From Crotophaga sulcirostris (Eukaryota; Chordata; Aves; Cuculiformes; Crotophagidae): 64,000 nt of DNA. Location: the NCBI GenBank assembly GCA_013397455.1, contig VYZB01000271.1, positions 492,387 through 556,386 on the forward strand. The letters are read 5' to 3'. The notes under the pieces were generated by a model that was given only the letters and a program-made list of their open reading frames with translations, made no database searches and was not told the origin of the DNA. Below are positions 1 through 13,665 of this stretch, piece by piece. A program made the translations under genes and the position numbers. Within the stretch, counting starts at the first letter, position 1, and each line of letters opens with the position of its first letter.

Positions 1-1732
1 CTTCCCTAGGATGTTTAATTACTTCTGATTCTGCCTGAAGCAGAGTAAATGCTCTTTCTCAGCAAATGCTTTTCTTGGGAACGCTCTCCCCATGGACACA
101 GACTAATTTTTTTAATTATGTATTTTAAAAAAATCTGTGCCACATTCTCCAGCAGCTTCTGTAACAGGAGACAGGGACCAGCTCATGGTTTCCAGAGTTC
201 CTATTACTTTTATTGCGAATCCTACATGTAGGAAGTTTTCTGGGGGCAGAAACCCCCAAGCATACTGGCATGGTGTTAGATGGAGGATGGCCTAGGCCAG
301 AAAGGTCACTTAGGGACTAAGAAAACCAGAGAAAACATGTAGCGTAACCAGGTTTCAGGCTCACACCAGAGGGGCAGCAAGAAGCTTGGCATTGGCATCT
401 CACTGAAATTTCTGAGACATCTCCTTCCCTCCCCAGGGGACCCGGAGCTTCACACCAGCACAGTGGGCTTCTGTGGCACAGACAGGAAGAAAAACTGGCA
501 GGTGTGAAGTGTAGTCCACATGTGAGGTTCCTCCCATTCCTTGCCAGATAGTCCTTTCCAGCTGCCACATCCATTTGCCTGAGCAGAGGAACAAAGCCTG
601 TTTCACTTTCCCCATCTTTATGCAATAGAATTAGCAGATTCTCTGCTTGTCCTCTGCCCAGCACATCTACAAAGCCTTTTTCGAATTTCCATTAAAAATA
701 ATAATGCATTTCGTTCTGCTTCACAAGGCTCATTGCTCACCTGCCCAGACTTTCAGACTCCACTAGTCTTCCTTTCTTTCACCAGCATAATCATTTCATG
801 CTCTCATCATTTCCTCCCATTATTTGGGTGATTGTGGACACAATTTTATTGCTGAGATTTACAAAACAACTCAGTCAACCCTTACATCGCAGACCTGATA
901 CAGTTTTACAAGTGGTAAGGAATGACGGTGTTGTTTGGCCTCCACACGCACGGCTTTGTAGTTACAGCTGATCAGACTCAAACCTGGTGAAGAGGCTCAT
1001 TAGTTGAACCCCACACTGCAGAGCCCAGGGCTTGCATGCAAAGAGCTGCAGACTCCTAGCAGAGCTGGAAGGGAGTTTGTTCTGGTGGATTGGTTCCTCT
1101 GCAAGGTTTGATGTCCTCATACTAAATTAGCATACAGTAAACCCAATCTTTTAAAACCAAACAGGAAGCAAATGGCCTCTGAAGGTTCATGACACAACCG
1201 AGTAAAATAGGCTCATACGTCAAGAGATTCCCTGAGGCATCAGTTCCCCATGCCTAGAGACCAGTGGAGAAAAGAAACTCCCTCTGGAGGCTGCTAATGC
1301 CTTCCTCTGCTTTCTGAAAAGGATGAGAAAGACAGGTTTCCTCTTTCTTCCTTTTCCACTTTATTCATTCACCAGCATCTGCATTGCGTGCTAACACAGC
1401 CTGCGCTACCCCGGAACATTCAAGGGAAGGCAGGAGGAGCTCCAGTCAAACCTACGGTCTCAGCAAAGGCTGTGTTCACAGCCAGTCACTCAGAGCAACA
1501 GAAAAGCCTCGTCTGTAGGTTGCTGTCATGCAGGAGCTGATGCACAGAGCTGCCAGAGGAAACCTTTTTCTTGGCACAGTAACTTCTAACTCTTCCATAA
1601 ATCCAAGGAATTAGTCTGTATATATTGTAACATCCAATCTGCTAATAATATGTATAACACACATGATACGCGTACATGGAACAGATACCATATACGCAGG
1701 TGTCGCTAACACAAAAGATGATATAGCATATC

Positions 1733-1749
1733 ATCCATCCATCCATCAT
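1733..1749. repeat. Short (CATC)n microsatellite
   Basis: About four CATC units (atccatccatccatcat). Intergenic, otherwise unremarkable. Confidence 0.7.
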
Positions 1750-4604
1750 GTATCTAATTACTAGACATCACTCCAGACATATCTGGTTTTGCCTATGCCT
1801 TTATCTTTAGCATGCACTGAGAATGCCTTAGAGGCCCTGATTTTCCTAATCCTAAATGTCATCTTTAACCTTCATTTTAACCCCCCAAAAATTGCTGCCC
1901 TGAATGCCCCCTGTGATGCTGTTACTTATTCACAGTTGAAGATGGCATTATTTCTTCAGCCCATCTACATCTTGCTCTCCTGATTCTCTCTATTCACAAG
2001 CAGCTTTGCTTCTTTCCTTTCCCCGTTCACCTGGAATAGCCTGTAATGGCTCCCCCATGGATCCTCACTACCCACCTGTCTCGGTCCAAGCGTGCCGGTT
2101 GGAATTAGGGGCCTTGCTGAGAGCAGCGACCGGTGGTTTTCATCAGCTGAACTCCACTCAAGACAGGGGCTAAAGTTTCACCAACTGTTGCCTCTCATTT
2201 TCTTCTGCTCCTACAAGAGAGATCCCATGAAAAAGGAGAGACCTAAGTGTGGGTACCTTCAAAAACACACCTGACCCTACACCTCAGCAAGCAAACATCT
2301 CTTTGACCAGACAAATTGGAACGAAAGAAAAACAAGTAGCAGCTATGAGAATTGGGCTACAGAGAGAGGCCAGCAAGAGAGGGACTTCCTTCGCCAAGTA
2401 GGAACTTAAACTGATTGGTTTCTAGTAGCCTGGAGTGAATGTTGACACTAATTTGACTTAAAAGCTGCTATTATTTTTCAAAGCCATTTTCTCCAGCTGC
2501 CAGAAAATAAAGCCACATTCAAAAGCTACAAGAAACATATCAGCTTTCAAGCAACTGAGCTGCAGCCAAGTTCCCATGACGGCACCTGGCATTGACCAAA
2601 TCAGACCTGGGCTGTCAGAGCACACCACCACTTACCCTCCCAGCAACAGGCCTTGCACACCCAACCTGGCACTAGTCATGTGCACAGGCATGGCAAACTC
2701 TGCCAGCTGCAGCTCAGCACTCGGCACACGACTACGAAGTCATGGCACTGAGTAGTGCAAGCCACTGAGTCCAGCAGCAGGAACGCTTCTTGCATCAGAT
2801 CTTTGAAGCACCAGCCATGCCCGTACCACATCCATATAGCTCTGAGGTTGCATCTATGACTGAGCCTCCTGCTGAAAAAAAAGAATCTTTTTCCCCCACA
2901 CAAAAAGAATTTGGATCTCTCAGCACCAACTGGAACCATTTCTGTCTGGGCAGGGACTGAGAAGGGAGCCTGCCACAAAGCAGCCAGTGAGAGAGAGACA
3001 CAAGTATGTGAGAAAGCCATATGAACAGACCAAATCCTACCAGACCAGGCACTGACTGCTGTTAGACTCCCTCAGCTCTCACTGATGGCAGGGAGAAGGT
3101 TACATTAACTTGACCGTGACAGATGGTTTAGAATTTAAGGGCTGGTATTGCATTTCTGAAAGGCTATTTCTGACAGCCACTGTCCAACCTGTTCAAAGGC
3201 CGTCAGCTTTTGTAACAGAGGAAGAGCTGAGACAAGCCCCAGGATGCACAGATACTGTTTGTTGGCCACTTTGTCATGCTTTCCTTGCAAAACCTCAGTC
3301 TCAGGGAACAAAGGGAAAAGCAAGAGAAGGAAGTGTGGTAGCCACCATTTTAGCTCTCCATGAGCCACATGACAGCTCACAGAGCAAACATGAGTCTCTA
3401 CAGCTTGACATGAACAGTATGACTCCAGAGCTGAAGAGCATGTCTGACTCACATCCCTGTTGGGCTGGAAACACAGAGGGAAAATGAGACACAGACCAGC
3501 ATGCTACATAAAGCCTTCCCGACACAGAGGGAACACCGTGGCCATCTCCTCTGCATGGGGCTGTAGTGAAGTGAACACAAAACAGTAGCAGCTTCTATCA
3601 GAGCTCTGGAAGAGATGTTGATGTCTCCCAGCAAGGCAGACACAGCTCCACCAGAGCATCCAGATGGCCTCACACAGGAGGGAGTCAGAGGACAAAGACC
3701 TGAGCTTGGCAGTGTCCGAAAGAGCTTTTCCAGAAGCTGAGACACCCAGCCTTTTTCTGGAAACCAAAATGCCAGGAAATTAAAGCACCGGGAGTTGATA
3801 TGACCTCAAGTAGCAGCTGGCCTTAAAGCTTCTTTTACTTTTATCCACACAAATGTAAGAGCAGAGGAGCTTTCTGGGTTGCTGTCCTTTTGGTAAGTGG
3901 TACATTCTTGATGTTCCTAAAAATAGCATTCTTTTGCCAGTTTGACAAAGAACCCCACATTTTGCCAGGAACTCACAAGGCTTTGCTGTTTGGGAGTTGG
4001 GAGGGGAAAAGTGATGGGGTGCACAAGCTGTAGCTGAACCAGCTACTTTGGGAGGCACTCAGGTCTCTGTCCCTCAGTGGTGAATACATCAGGCATCTCT
4101 ATTAGCAAATCTGTAGCCTTCTGACGTTGCGCTGTCATGGTTGAGAAACCTGGCACAGCAACCAGGGACGTAATTAAAATGTGGTTGGTACATGTGTGGG
4201 GAAAAATGTACTCACAGGTTGAGAACATGGAAAAATAAGATGTGACTTGAAGCTAATGGAAGGAAACAGTTCACTCAGGAAAGAGAAGATTGTTTTAACA
4301 GTAACAGCCACTGGGTGGTAGAGTCTGCTACCAAGAGAGGTGGTCAAGAAGGCATTGCAGCAACAAGCCAACAGTGGTTTAGGTAGAGTAGAAACCCTTC
4401 AAATCCTGGAGGTCAGTTCTACCCCAATGGTCCCATTTTCATGGGTTATAATAAAGCAAAGCAGAAAGCATCTGTGCTTGGTCAGAAGGAGCAAACAGGG
4501 TTTTGCTGAAGCTCCTAATTAAACTGATGCAAGATGGGTAACACCCAGACGCATTCCAAGATCAATATTTCTATTCATTTACAAGCATCACAAGGTTAGA
4601 GAGG

Positions 4605-4745
4605 TGAGCAGAGTAAATAATTAACTCATTTACAGTTTCTTTCTAAAGCAGAAAGAGCCATTTTAATCTCCTGGGTAATTAGCTATGCAGTTGACATTAG
4701 TCACAACTACAGCAATTATTTGAAGTATTTGATTAATCAATCCAG
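4605..4745. promoter_or_regulatory. Candidate conserved non-coding element (AT-rich, homeodomain-type cores)
   Basis: A cluster of TAATTA/ATTAG/GATTAATC cores (aataattaactcatttacag, gggtaattagctatgcagtt, tatttgattaatcaatccag) in non-repetitive DNA. Such composition is common in developmental enhancers. No conservation data were available, so this is a guess from composition only. Confidence 0.22.
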
Positions 4746-5245
4746 AGGAAAAACAGGGCCAGGCCAAAGTACCCTTGCTGCATAGCCCTGTTGGTCAATC
4801 AGTCAGTTCAGAGTTGCTGGCTTTCAGAAATGTGACGTGTTTCTGCTGGGTATAACATAACCAGTCCTCTGGCTGGACGCATTAGAAAAATAAGGTGGAT
4901 ATAACATTTCAAATGGGGAAGTTGCAGGCCATTACGCTCTCCAACTGAACTAAACAGTATTTATTAATGCTAGACTTGCTGAATTGTGATCCTCATCACT
5001 TGTGGCCCTCCAGCTACTACAGGGCAGATACAATCACATGCTTGTACAGACCTGATACTACACATGAAAAATACCATTACACGACAGCTTGTGTCAGCCA
5101 ACACTGGCAGAGGGCTAGAAATCTTGTTTCCTTCTCATCTATAATACGAGCAGTTATTCCAATTAAGGAAGAATAATGAACCTAGAAGATGGTCTGAGCA
5201 TCATTATTATTATTAAAAAATCACAGTACAAAATCTCAGATGCAC

Positions 5246-5261
5246 TTTTTTTTTTTTTTTT
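5246..5261. repeat. T16 homopolymer
   Basis: An uninterrupted run of 16 T in intergenic DNA. No gene-derived sequence is recognisable on either side, so there is no support for a processed pseudogene tail. Confidence 0.85.
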
Positions 5262-7115
5262 GCTGTTTTTCCTTCTAATAATCGTGTCACAGTAGAATTC
5301 TCATTTACAACTCCTATAACTGGTAGCAATAATCTTCAGTTTTGTTCAGTGAAGTTTGCAGAGTCTTGGAAAACTACCCAAATTGAATTTCATCACCTTT
5401 TGGGGAACGCTGCTCACACCTACCAGCAGACTGCTGGTGACACGCTGTATTAAAGAACTTCCTCAGCTGTTTTTGCTCTGGATTAGGATGCTGCTTTCAA
5501 AAATGCAAATGTTAACTCCCAGAACAAACTTGGCTTGATGATGTTAAGCTTATGTGTAAACTGAAATGCAGCAGACTTTCATTACAAGAGCTCAACCATT
5601 TAAAATGATGAAAAATACAAGATGGGACCCATTTTTTAAAACAAATATTGGAACACTCAACCTGTATTTTATTGATTACGTTTCCCCCATCTAACACTTC
5701 CATGGCTGCATATAAATGATACTCACAGTTCTTTAACACAAAAGCTGGAAATCGTCAAAAAACCTTTTGGGCTGCTACAAATCTCACAGGAAATCTGTCT
5801 GCATCGTGGTCATGGCAATGCAAAGTTCTGCTGTGTGACTACAGATTGTGAACATCACTCAGGTGAAGAGTAGCCTTTCCTGCGTGCACACAGGACACCA
5901 GACTGCCCAAAAAGGGAAAAATACACCCCCAAACCTTTTGTGCATAAATTCCTCACACACAAAACCAGGAGATTCCCACTCCAGTGCAGAGGACACCCTG
6001 CAGGAAGAGAGGCAGTGCATGAAATAAGCCAGCACACGCGTGCTTTCAGTAATATCAACTACTCCAAGTTTTCAGTCTGCTCTTCAGGTAGCATATTTCT
6101 TACATCTGGCATGCAAAATACTGTAATAGTGAAGAACGTCCCATTTTGATTTAAATGAATGCATTTATTTCCAAATGTGAGACCGTAAGTTAAACAAACA
6201 CATTTCTCTCTTTGCACATGAAAGCATTGTTTTGTCACAGATGTACAGTATAATACATTTATTTTCTCAATTGTTTTGTATTTGTAAGGCACTGCCAGTT
6301 ATTTGGATGGGTTTGTAAGGATGAAGCAAATTGCTCTGTGGGGCTCTATTCAGGGAACATAATATTCCCACAAAAGCACCATAATTCTGCATGCAGCAAC
6401 ACAAACTACCACAACATTGCAGCAGCTGGCAGGGTGGGTAGAGTTAGCATTATCAAAACCAGCATGACAGCTCTATTCCAAAGCCTCCTTAAATGCATAA
6501 ATTAATGATGAATGTACATTGATTAACCCCCATCCGGACTCCAAGGAACCCTGCCTTCTCTGCAATACAACTTGGAAACCCACCACAGTTATTTTGTCAC
6601 TTCACAAGGCCTGGGGAGCACTTCAGCCTTTTCTTGAATCACATTGGCCTTGCTCAATCCCCTTAAGTCTTGCTTAAATAAGCTTGCTGGGGAAGATTAG
6701 GGACTGTGCTGCAGCCCCTAAGCCACAGGGAACAGCCAAGAACACAGAATGGTTTGAGTCATGTGCCAGGCAGAGCATTTTGGGAGGTCAGGCACACAGA
6801 AAGCTGGGAGGAAGATCCTGCCAGGGATCACATCTGTGTTTCAGAAGTTAGATATAAATTCCTCTGTATCTCTCCTTCTGACCAAGTAACTCCCTTCTCC
6901 AGGCATGCAGCACAGCATAACAACCCATCACACAAACCCCTTACATGACCAAGTTTTTAATCACAACTGGAAGCATGCACAGGCTCAGTGGTCATTGCTG
7001 CCCCAGCACTCTCAGGTTTCTCCATCCATTTGCCAGCGTCCTACACAGCTCCCTCTAACCAGTTCCCACTTGGCACACTCCAGCTTCCTGAAACTTGATG
7101 ACAAAGGCCTTCTTA

Positions 7116-7455
7116 TCCATAGAATCATGGACTGGTTTGGTTTGGAAGGGACCTCAAAGCCCATTCAGTTCCACCCCCCTGCCATGGGCAGGGACACCTC
7201 CCACTGGATCAGGGGGCTCAAAGCCCCATCCAACCTGGCCTTGAACACCTCCAGGGATGGGGCAGCCACCACTGCTCTGGGCAACCTGGGCCAGGGCCTC
7301 CATACCCTCACAGGAGAACATTTCTTCCTAAGATCTCATCTCAATCTCCCCTCTTTCAGCCGAAAACTGTTCCCCCTTGTCCTGTCCCTGCACTTCTTGA
7401 TCAAGAGCCCCTCTCCAGCTTTCCTGTAGGCCCTCTTTAAGTCTTTCTGGCTGCA
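7116..7455 (-). mobile_element. CR1 LINE, 5'-truncated 3' end
   Basis: The plus strand opens with ccatagaatcatgg, followed by GGTTTGGAAGGGACCTCAAAG, the reverse complement of the well-known CR1 3' end. It continues with CCCCTGCCATGGGCAGGGAC, then the segments around CATCCAACCTGGCCTTGAAC and CTTTCAGC, and the CCCCTTGTCCTGTCCCTGCA segment, in the expected order. About 340 bases are present, so only the terminal part of the element is here. It lies in the intergenic region. Similarity to the consensus is high by eye, so it belongs to one of the younger CR1 groups in the window. A 174-aa open frame across it is antisense noise. Confidence 0.92.
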
Positions 7456-10400
7456 AAGAAATGCGTTTGGCTTTTGCTTTTTGCTGTTTTAGGTTTGGGT
7501 TTTTCTTTAAAAAAAAAATAAAATAGCAACTGTGTTCACGCTTAGGCTGACTAAGTCAAGTTAGTAAACTCAGTTTAAAGTAGCAAAGGAGAGGCAGCTT
7601 GTCCTGGAGGCTCAAGTAGAACATAACATGGTAATTCACATCTCATGTCAGCTTGTCTTCTGTGATATTGAATCTGGGTACAATGCCTTTTGCAACCGTA
7701 GGCAGATAGGTGGGATCATACTGAGTATATAAGGTAATGATACCTAGGCAGACTGGATATTTAGATCTGATAGGAAAGTCTCCTGTTGGACTACTCCCTC
7801 TCTAAATGTGCCTGCAGTTTCCTCTGTCAGTTGATTTGACCTTTAACTAAAGGCACATCTTCACTTAGTGACTAGTTTCTGTGGGTCACCTGTGGAGCTG
7901 CTCAAGTCAGGCCTCACTTTGCTTACTAATGACTCCTCTCAGCTGATGAATAGGATTTTGGGTGCTACTTCTGTTATCACCCGCAAGCTCAGTCTAGGCA
8001 AACCCTGCACAGCCAGTTTAGCTGAGCAGGTGCACTGCAACTGAGCAAGAGAGGAAAACCTGTGTCAGCAGGAATATCAAGAGAGATGCAGTAGAGGAGG
8101 ACCTTAAAGAAACAACTGCCGCTTGCTTTACACACAGCCTCCTACAGACATGAGAGCTGGAAGTTCTGTGAAGAGGTCTAACAGTGATCAAGACACTAAC
8201 TTTCAGGTCTGGTCTCTACTGGAATCCTTTACCCAGCTACAAAGAAGTTCTTTGGGATCCCACAGTTCTTCTAAGCCCATCTGTCCATCACCAGCATAAT
8301 TCATAGCTTCTCTTGATGCAGTAACAGCGCATGACCTCAGAAAAATTACTACTTGCAGCACTGATAGATAATAATAAAAACAATGTGGAAAGGAGTTTGG
8401 GCTGAAAAGAAATCTCAGCCTTCTAGATTTTCTTCAGGATTGTTTCAGTTTTGATAAGTCAGCTCTACTGGTGGAAGACAGGAAAGAGCTGACTCTGTGA
8501 ACCCACTGAGTGGTGATTATGCACAGCAGCCTAATGATGGCCATGGTGATTTTGCGGTAACTTGTGTACTACTGCTGAAAATCCCTGGAAGGGACAGAAG
8601 GAAAAGGAAGAGCCCTGCAGTATATAGCTGTGCTCCCTCCTACACCAGTAGAAATCCTGCTGGCAGAGTCTGAGGCGAGGTCTTGAGCGCCTGCCTTTGT
8701 TGGATTTCAGGGGTGGCAGAAAAAGGTAGTGTCACTGTAACAGATCACAGCTCTTTCAAAGTACTTCTCAGCAGAGTTCTCTAAGCTCTTTGCAAAGGTG
8801 AGTTAGACCGTTACCTTTGTTTTGCACATCTCCATGTGATTTACCCAAAGTGACTTACTGAACATGAATCACCCCTCGAGATGTCCAGCCCATCTTTTCC
8901 AATTCACAACCTTTCATTCATCCAGCTACAACAACTGATCCCCTGGGAGACAGCAGTCCCTGGCCACTGAGATGACAGTGAGCAAAAGCCATGAAGAGCT
9001 GGGATGGTTTTCCTGCTGCTGGTTGTTACCTGAGTAAATTCTAGAGAGGCTGTTCTCACAAACAGCAGTCAGAGGCAAAAGCACAGGGCAGCCCAGCATC
9101 CCTGCTGGGACAAGAAGGCTGTGCTGCTGCAAAGCCAGAACGTATCCACGGGATGGGTGGACTGGTCCCACTGCCAGCCACAGAAGAGAGACTAATTACA
9201 TAGAAATAATTCTTACAGGAGCAAGCAGATTATCTGTGCGTTTGCTGGAGAGGTGGATGAGGGTGTTGCAGAATCAGGTCAGCTAAAATTATTCACCACA
9301 TTCAGGTACACATAGACACTGGGCTGGTGGGAAGCAAGAGAGAAGAGTTGCCAGTGCGGCTGGATGGAAGCGCAAGAGCAGGGGAAATAGATTTACAAGG
9401 AGATTTGAAGTAATAACTTCTCAGAATAAGGCAGCAATTACAATGAAATACACTAATATCATAGGGCAATCAATGCGGATTGAAAATATGTCAGCGTTAC
9501 AAAACACCTCCCCATTCAATGTGGATCATTAAGAAAGGAAAAAAAAAGGAAATAATTCACTGCAGTTAAACCACTTGAAAATGAAGCTTGCTTTATTTCT
9601 AGAGTTAAAGTTATTGCATGACTTCATGTCTGAAATGAGCAAATGGAAAAGGAAACAAACCATTCACACAGCACCACTGTTTTTCTGCAGGCAACCACTA
9701 AGGGTCTCTCTTGCTTAATATGGGCCACAGCAGAGACTTTTCTCCCTCTGTCATGATGTTTTGTCATCCAGATTCATCCCTTCCCCCATCTGTGCTACCT
9801 ACCCATCCCACAGTCCCCCAGAACACCAAACCACGAAGACCTCACATCATCTCCTCTCACCAGTCTTGAACCGAGTGGCTAATGATGCAGCTTTCTGGGT
9901 TTTTGTGTGCATGCAATCCCACATTCAACCTTTCCTGGGCAAGCAGAACATGGACAGAGTCAGAGAAATAAACACTGGTCATGATCTGTCTGCATAGTCA
10001 TGACATCTGTACATGCCTGAGACATGGACACATGAGCCAAACTTGCCTCACTCTAGAGGCAAACACATCCTTGCTTCTCGGAGGCTGCAAGCATCAGTGT
10101 GACACCAGATGTCAGGGTATGGATTCAGCCTTGCATGCCTGGATGTGTGGACAAACGAGAATGCCAGTGGTTACAAAACATGAACTATAAGTAACTAGTG
10201 GGTAATTATGAAGGGATGTGTCTGTGTGGCTCAGCTCCAACATCAACAGAGGGAAGAGCTCTGCCTATTGAGTCACCAGCAGCATTTCCTTCCAGCCCTT
10301 GGGTTTTCCCGACAGGTCTCCCCTGGGAGTTACTGCCCAGATCCATAGGGGCTGAGCTCATAAAAGCTGCTGAGCTCACACCTCCAGGGAATGGGTCTCC

Positions 10401-13400
10401 AGTCCCCCACAGCCAGAAGTTTCCTGGCCACAACCATGCTCCAAGGACATGGTGCCTCATCAGCCTCTATCACAGCAACTGAACTGAACACTAAAAACAT
10501 CCCAGTCAGCCATATCACAGAAGATTCAGAGGTATCGTGCCGTAACCAAACAAGGGCTGCTGAAGTCACACAGGAGTTCAATAGTGCCCCATCCCTTTGG
10601 TTATCCATGAGTCCCACACTGTCCATAGCCTGAGTGTCCCCATGTAGGAATAAAGTCAGCATCTCCTCTGCAGGATGAGAACTTGGCTAATGAGACATGG
10701 TTAAACGAGATAAAGACATATCTTAATAAGAGACCAGATGCCATCTAAGAAACAACGAAGTATGCCCAATCTTAGCATTATCATAAGGTGAACGAATACA
10801 CAGCTGGGCATTTCCTACTGTGCCTCCTCAGGAGGCAAGGCCATCAGAATTCTTCCACACTTATTTAATTTCTGCTACTTGCTACAGAAAGAGATGACTT
10901 TCTTGTTTGTCCTACACTGTCCTTCTATTAGCTTTTCTTTTTCTATTTCTTTCCCAGTCCCATGGTCTGTTTCATCTGCTGTCCCCATCCCTTCCAACAG
11001 AGCCAAACAGTGAATACATGCTGATTTGTCTATTCCACCTAACTCCCCACTATAATTTTCTCTCAACAGATTTGTTTGCTCCATAAAATAGTCACTAAAA
11101 GGTTTCCAATGGCAAGCAGGACTGAGGCCTCTGAAAGCCTTACTTCACTGGATTGAGTACCAGATCACATGAACCAGTTAAAGCAACTGGTTTGATGGGA
11201 AACAAAGAGTATTTGCCAGCGCCCAGCAGTAAAGCATCTGCTCAGTTGGCCATGGGCTTGTCTGCACTACAACAGCAGCACCTTTACATCTCTAACAGAG
11301 TCAGAGCATCAGCAGAGTCATCCTCCAGGTCTGCAGGGCATCAGAACTGCCTTCAGAAGACCAGATAAGAGGAAATTGAAAAGTTGAGCTTCAGAACTGC
11401 ATGTGTCTCTGAAACAATAAATGTTTTGAGTGATCAGCATTTCTAGGCAGTGAAACAAATGAGTGTTTCCATTCCCGGGGGAAGTGGGAAGCAAGCAAAC
11501 TCCACTCCTCTATTCCGTAGTGTACAGGAAATCTGAGTGATGGATGGCAGCAGAGAAGGGAAATGCACATTCAGCTCCTATTTCCAATGTAAATGACTTG
11601 CCACCTCATCCCTCTGCTTCCTATTCCTTCACACACTCCCCACACTCTGGCTGATATCCTATGTGTGTGAGCATCAGGGAGGAAGAAAGGAAAAAGGACA
11701 ATCCTTGTTAGCCTGCTTCCTTCCACCCCAATTTAAATGAGCAAAGATAACGTGTGAAAACAAAGGTCAAACAGCAGTTCAGCCCTGAGCTCTTTTTGCC
11801 CACAGACCCAGTGTGGTGAAATAGGGATGGACTAAGGAGTCCTGCAGCACCGCTCCTGGACCCCACTAAGAGACAGCCATCCGTATCAGGTGCTGAATTT
11901 CTCCTTCTATTACAAAGGTCAAAAGGGTAAGCAAAGAGGCTTTTTGAAATGCTGCATGCTGTTTGAGGGATCTGTTTAGTTCACAGGGACACCGAGCCAT
12001 GGCGATTGCCAAGGCAGGAGAACAGACCCAGAGGAACGCAGTGAACATCCGCTTGCAGGAGGCGTGCCCTGTTCTTTCCCAGGCAGCTCAGTGAGAGGTG
12101 CTTATTTTTACAAAGCAGACTCTGAGATCTTAAAGAATCTATGTCGTCGTGGTGCCCTAAACCAATGAGTATGTGACCTACTCATTCCCACTCTGTCCCT
12201 TGACCTTTTCCCATAGCATTCTCCAAAAGCATCACATGAAAAATAGCCATTTCTCAGCTCTCCAGAGACTTTGGAGACAGCATCAAAGCCCTGTGCTCAT
12301 AAACAATTCCAGCCAGGCCAAAATGCCATTCCTACATCAGGGGTCCCAGGATCTGTAAGCCTGTCACAAGGAACTGGAGGGAGAGGGGGCAGGGGAGAGG
12401 CAGCATGTGTTGCCAAGGGAAGAGAGAAGCAAGGGCCAGGCAGCCAGGGCATGAGCCGAGCTCCATAAAAACCCTGTAGGTTGAGACAGGCATTATCCAC
12501 ACACCACGGAGGCTACGCAGGGTCTTTTTGCCTCCTTCCTTATTACAGAGAGCCTGCAAGCTTGCAAGTTCTCTGAGCGTGGAATTAGTTTACTTCAATG
12601 ATCTTTCAGACTAATTCTTCCATTCTTCCCCTCCTTCTCTCACCTTACACACCCACTAACACTCCAGCATCCATGCAGGTGAATTTACAGTCCAGGTGGA
12701 GACAAGGAACTTGACAGACTGCAGGGGGACAGTCCTTGCGCATCAGCGCTAGTTATTTGTTGACTCTTCAGGAGCTGACAAAAAAAGAGCAGCTGGGCTA
12801 CCAATACCTATCAGGAATCCCTGTCAGCTCCCTCTGGTGTCTCACACCATCCCTGGCACACTCCTGCCTTTTACTAAACAGCTGAGAAAGCTTCAACTGT
12901 TCCCAGTTTTTGTGTTTCTCAGTATCTCCAGATCTAGTTTCCCTTGGCAATGGCTGCACATACTCCTTGAACACCTGAACAGCAAATGATGCAGAAGGCA
13001 CTCCATAATTGAGTGAGGCTTTTCCTCAACCATAATTTTATTCCTCTGATTTCAACACATTCTTCATTTTTCCCATATTTGTTCATTTGTCCTCCTTGTT
13101 GTGTTCTGTTCCTACCACAGGCTACACGGAAGGCCTTCGGTTGGGCAATCCAGAGCAAGGGCTGTGTGAGGACTAATTACAGTTCAGGGACCAGATTCCC
13201 TCATTTCAGTGCGTTACTATTACCATTAAAAGACAGACATGCAGAGAACAGAGGATAAGGCACTTGTAACTATCTCCTAGAAATCTATTAGCACACCACC
13301 CCCACCTCCCCTCCATTGCACAGGAGCTTGATTGTTGCTCAGATGGGTGCACCGACCCTGCGTGTTGGAGATCTCCCCAAGCCCGGTGTGATGCTCAGCT

Positions 13401-13444
13401 CCACCCATCCCAGCAGAGCCCTCAGGCATACCAGGCCTCCCAAG

Positions 13445-13665
13445 TCCTTCACAGTTCCCTGTTCTCAAAGCAGTGCTGTGTCCCTCCTATCCTTCTCTTC
13501 AGGGCATTGTCCTACCCTTTGACATTGCTTGCCTCCTGCCCTCTCCAGTTTCTGCCCATCTCCTTTCCCTGTTCTCCTTCTCTCTCCTTTTCCCAGCCTC
13601 AAAGTGTGCTACCACTCCCCCCATATACCACCTTCCCTCCTGCTCCACCACTCTAGTCTGGGACA
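13445..13665. other. Pyrimidine-rich tract
   Basis: A stretch of about 220 bases with a strong C/T bias on the plus strand, with runs such as TCCTTCTCTCTCCTTTTCCC and CACTCCCCCCATATACCACC. No coding family is recognised in any frame. It is the most base-skewed piece of the intergenic region. Confidence 0.5.

Larger units (their letters stand above)
1..7115. other. Intergenic DNA, no gene recognised
   Basis: Open frames here are short (up to about 125 aa), overlap one another on both strands, and match no family that I know. Contents that I can name are the CATC microsatellite, the T16 run, and an AT-rich block at 4605-4745 listed separately. I see no RNA gene and no clear mobile element. Confidence 0.6.

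Noticed and set aside
317..664. 115-aa open frame on the minus strand, rich in Cys and Ser
   Set aside because: No domain, no homologue that I recognise, and no splice or promoter support. Length is compatible with chance.
4308..4430. Possible very old CR1 fragment (ACTGGGTGGTAGAGTCTGCT and a GGAGGTCAGTTCTACC segment)
   Set aside because: Only short, scattered resemblance to a CR1 3' end, too weak to call by eye.
6905..7429. 174-aa open frame on the plus strand
   Set aside because: More than half of it runs antisense through the CR1 3' end, and the rest has no recognisable domain.
12440..12560. TATA-like CATAAAAA followed by a GC-richer stretch, as a possible promoter
   Set aside because: No downstream exon, CpG enrichment or other core element was seen. 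A single AT motif is not evidence.
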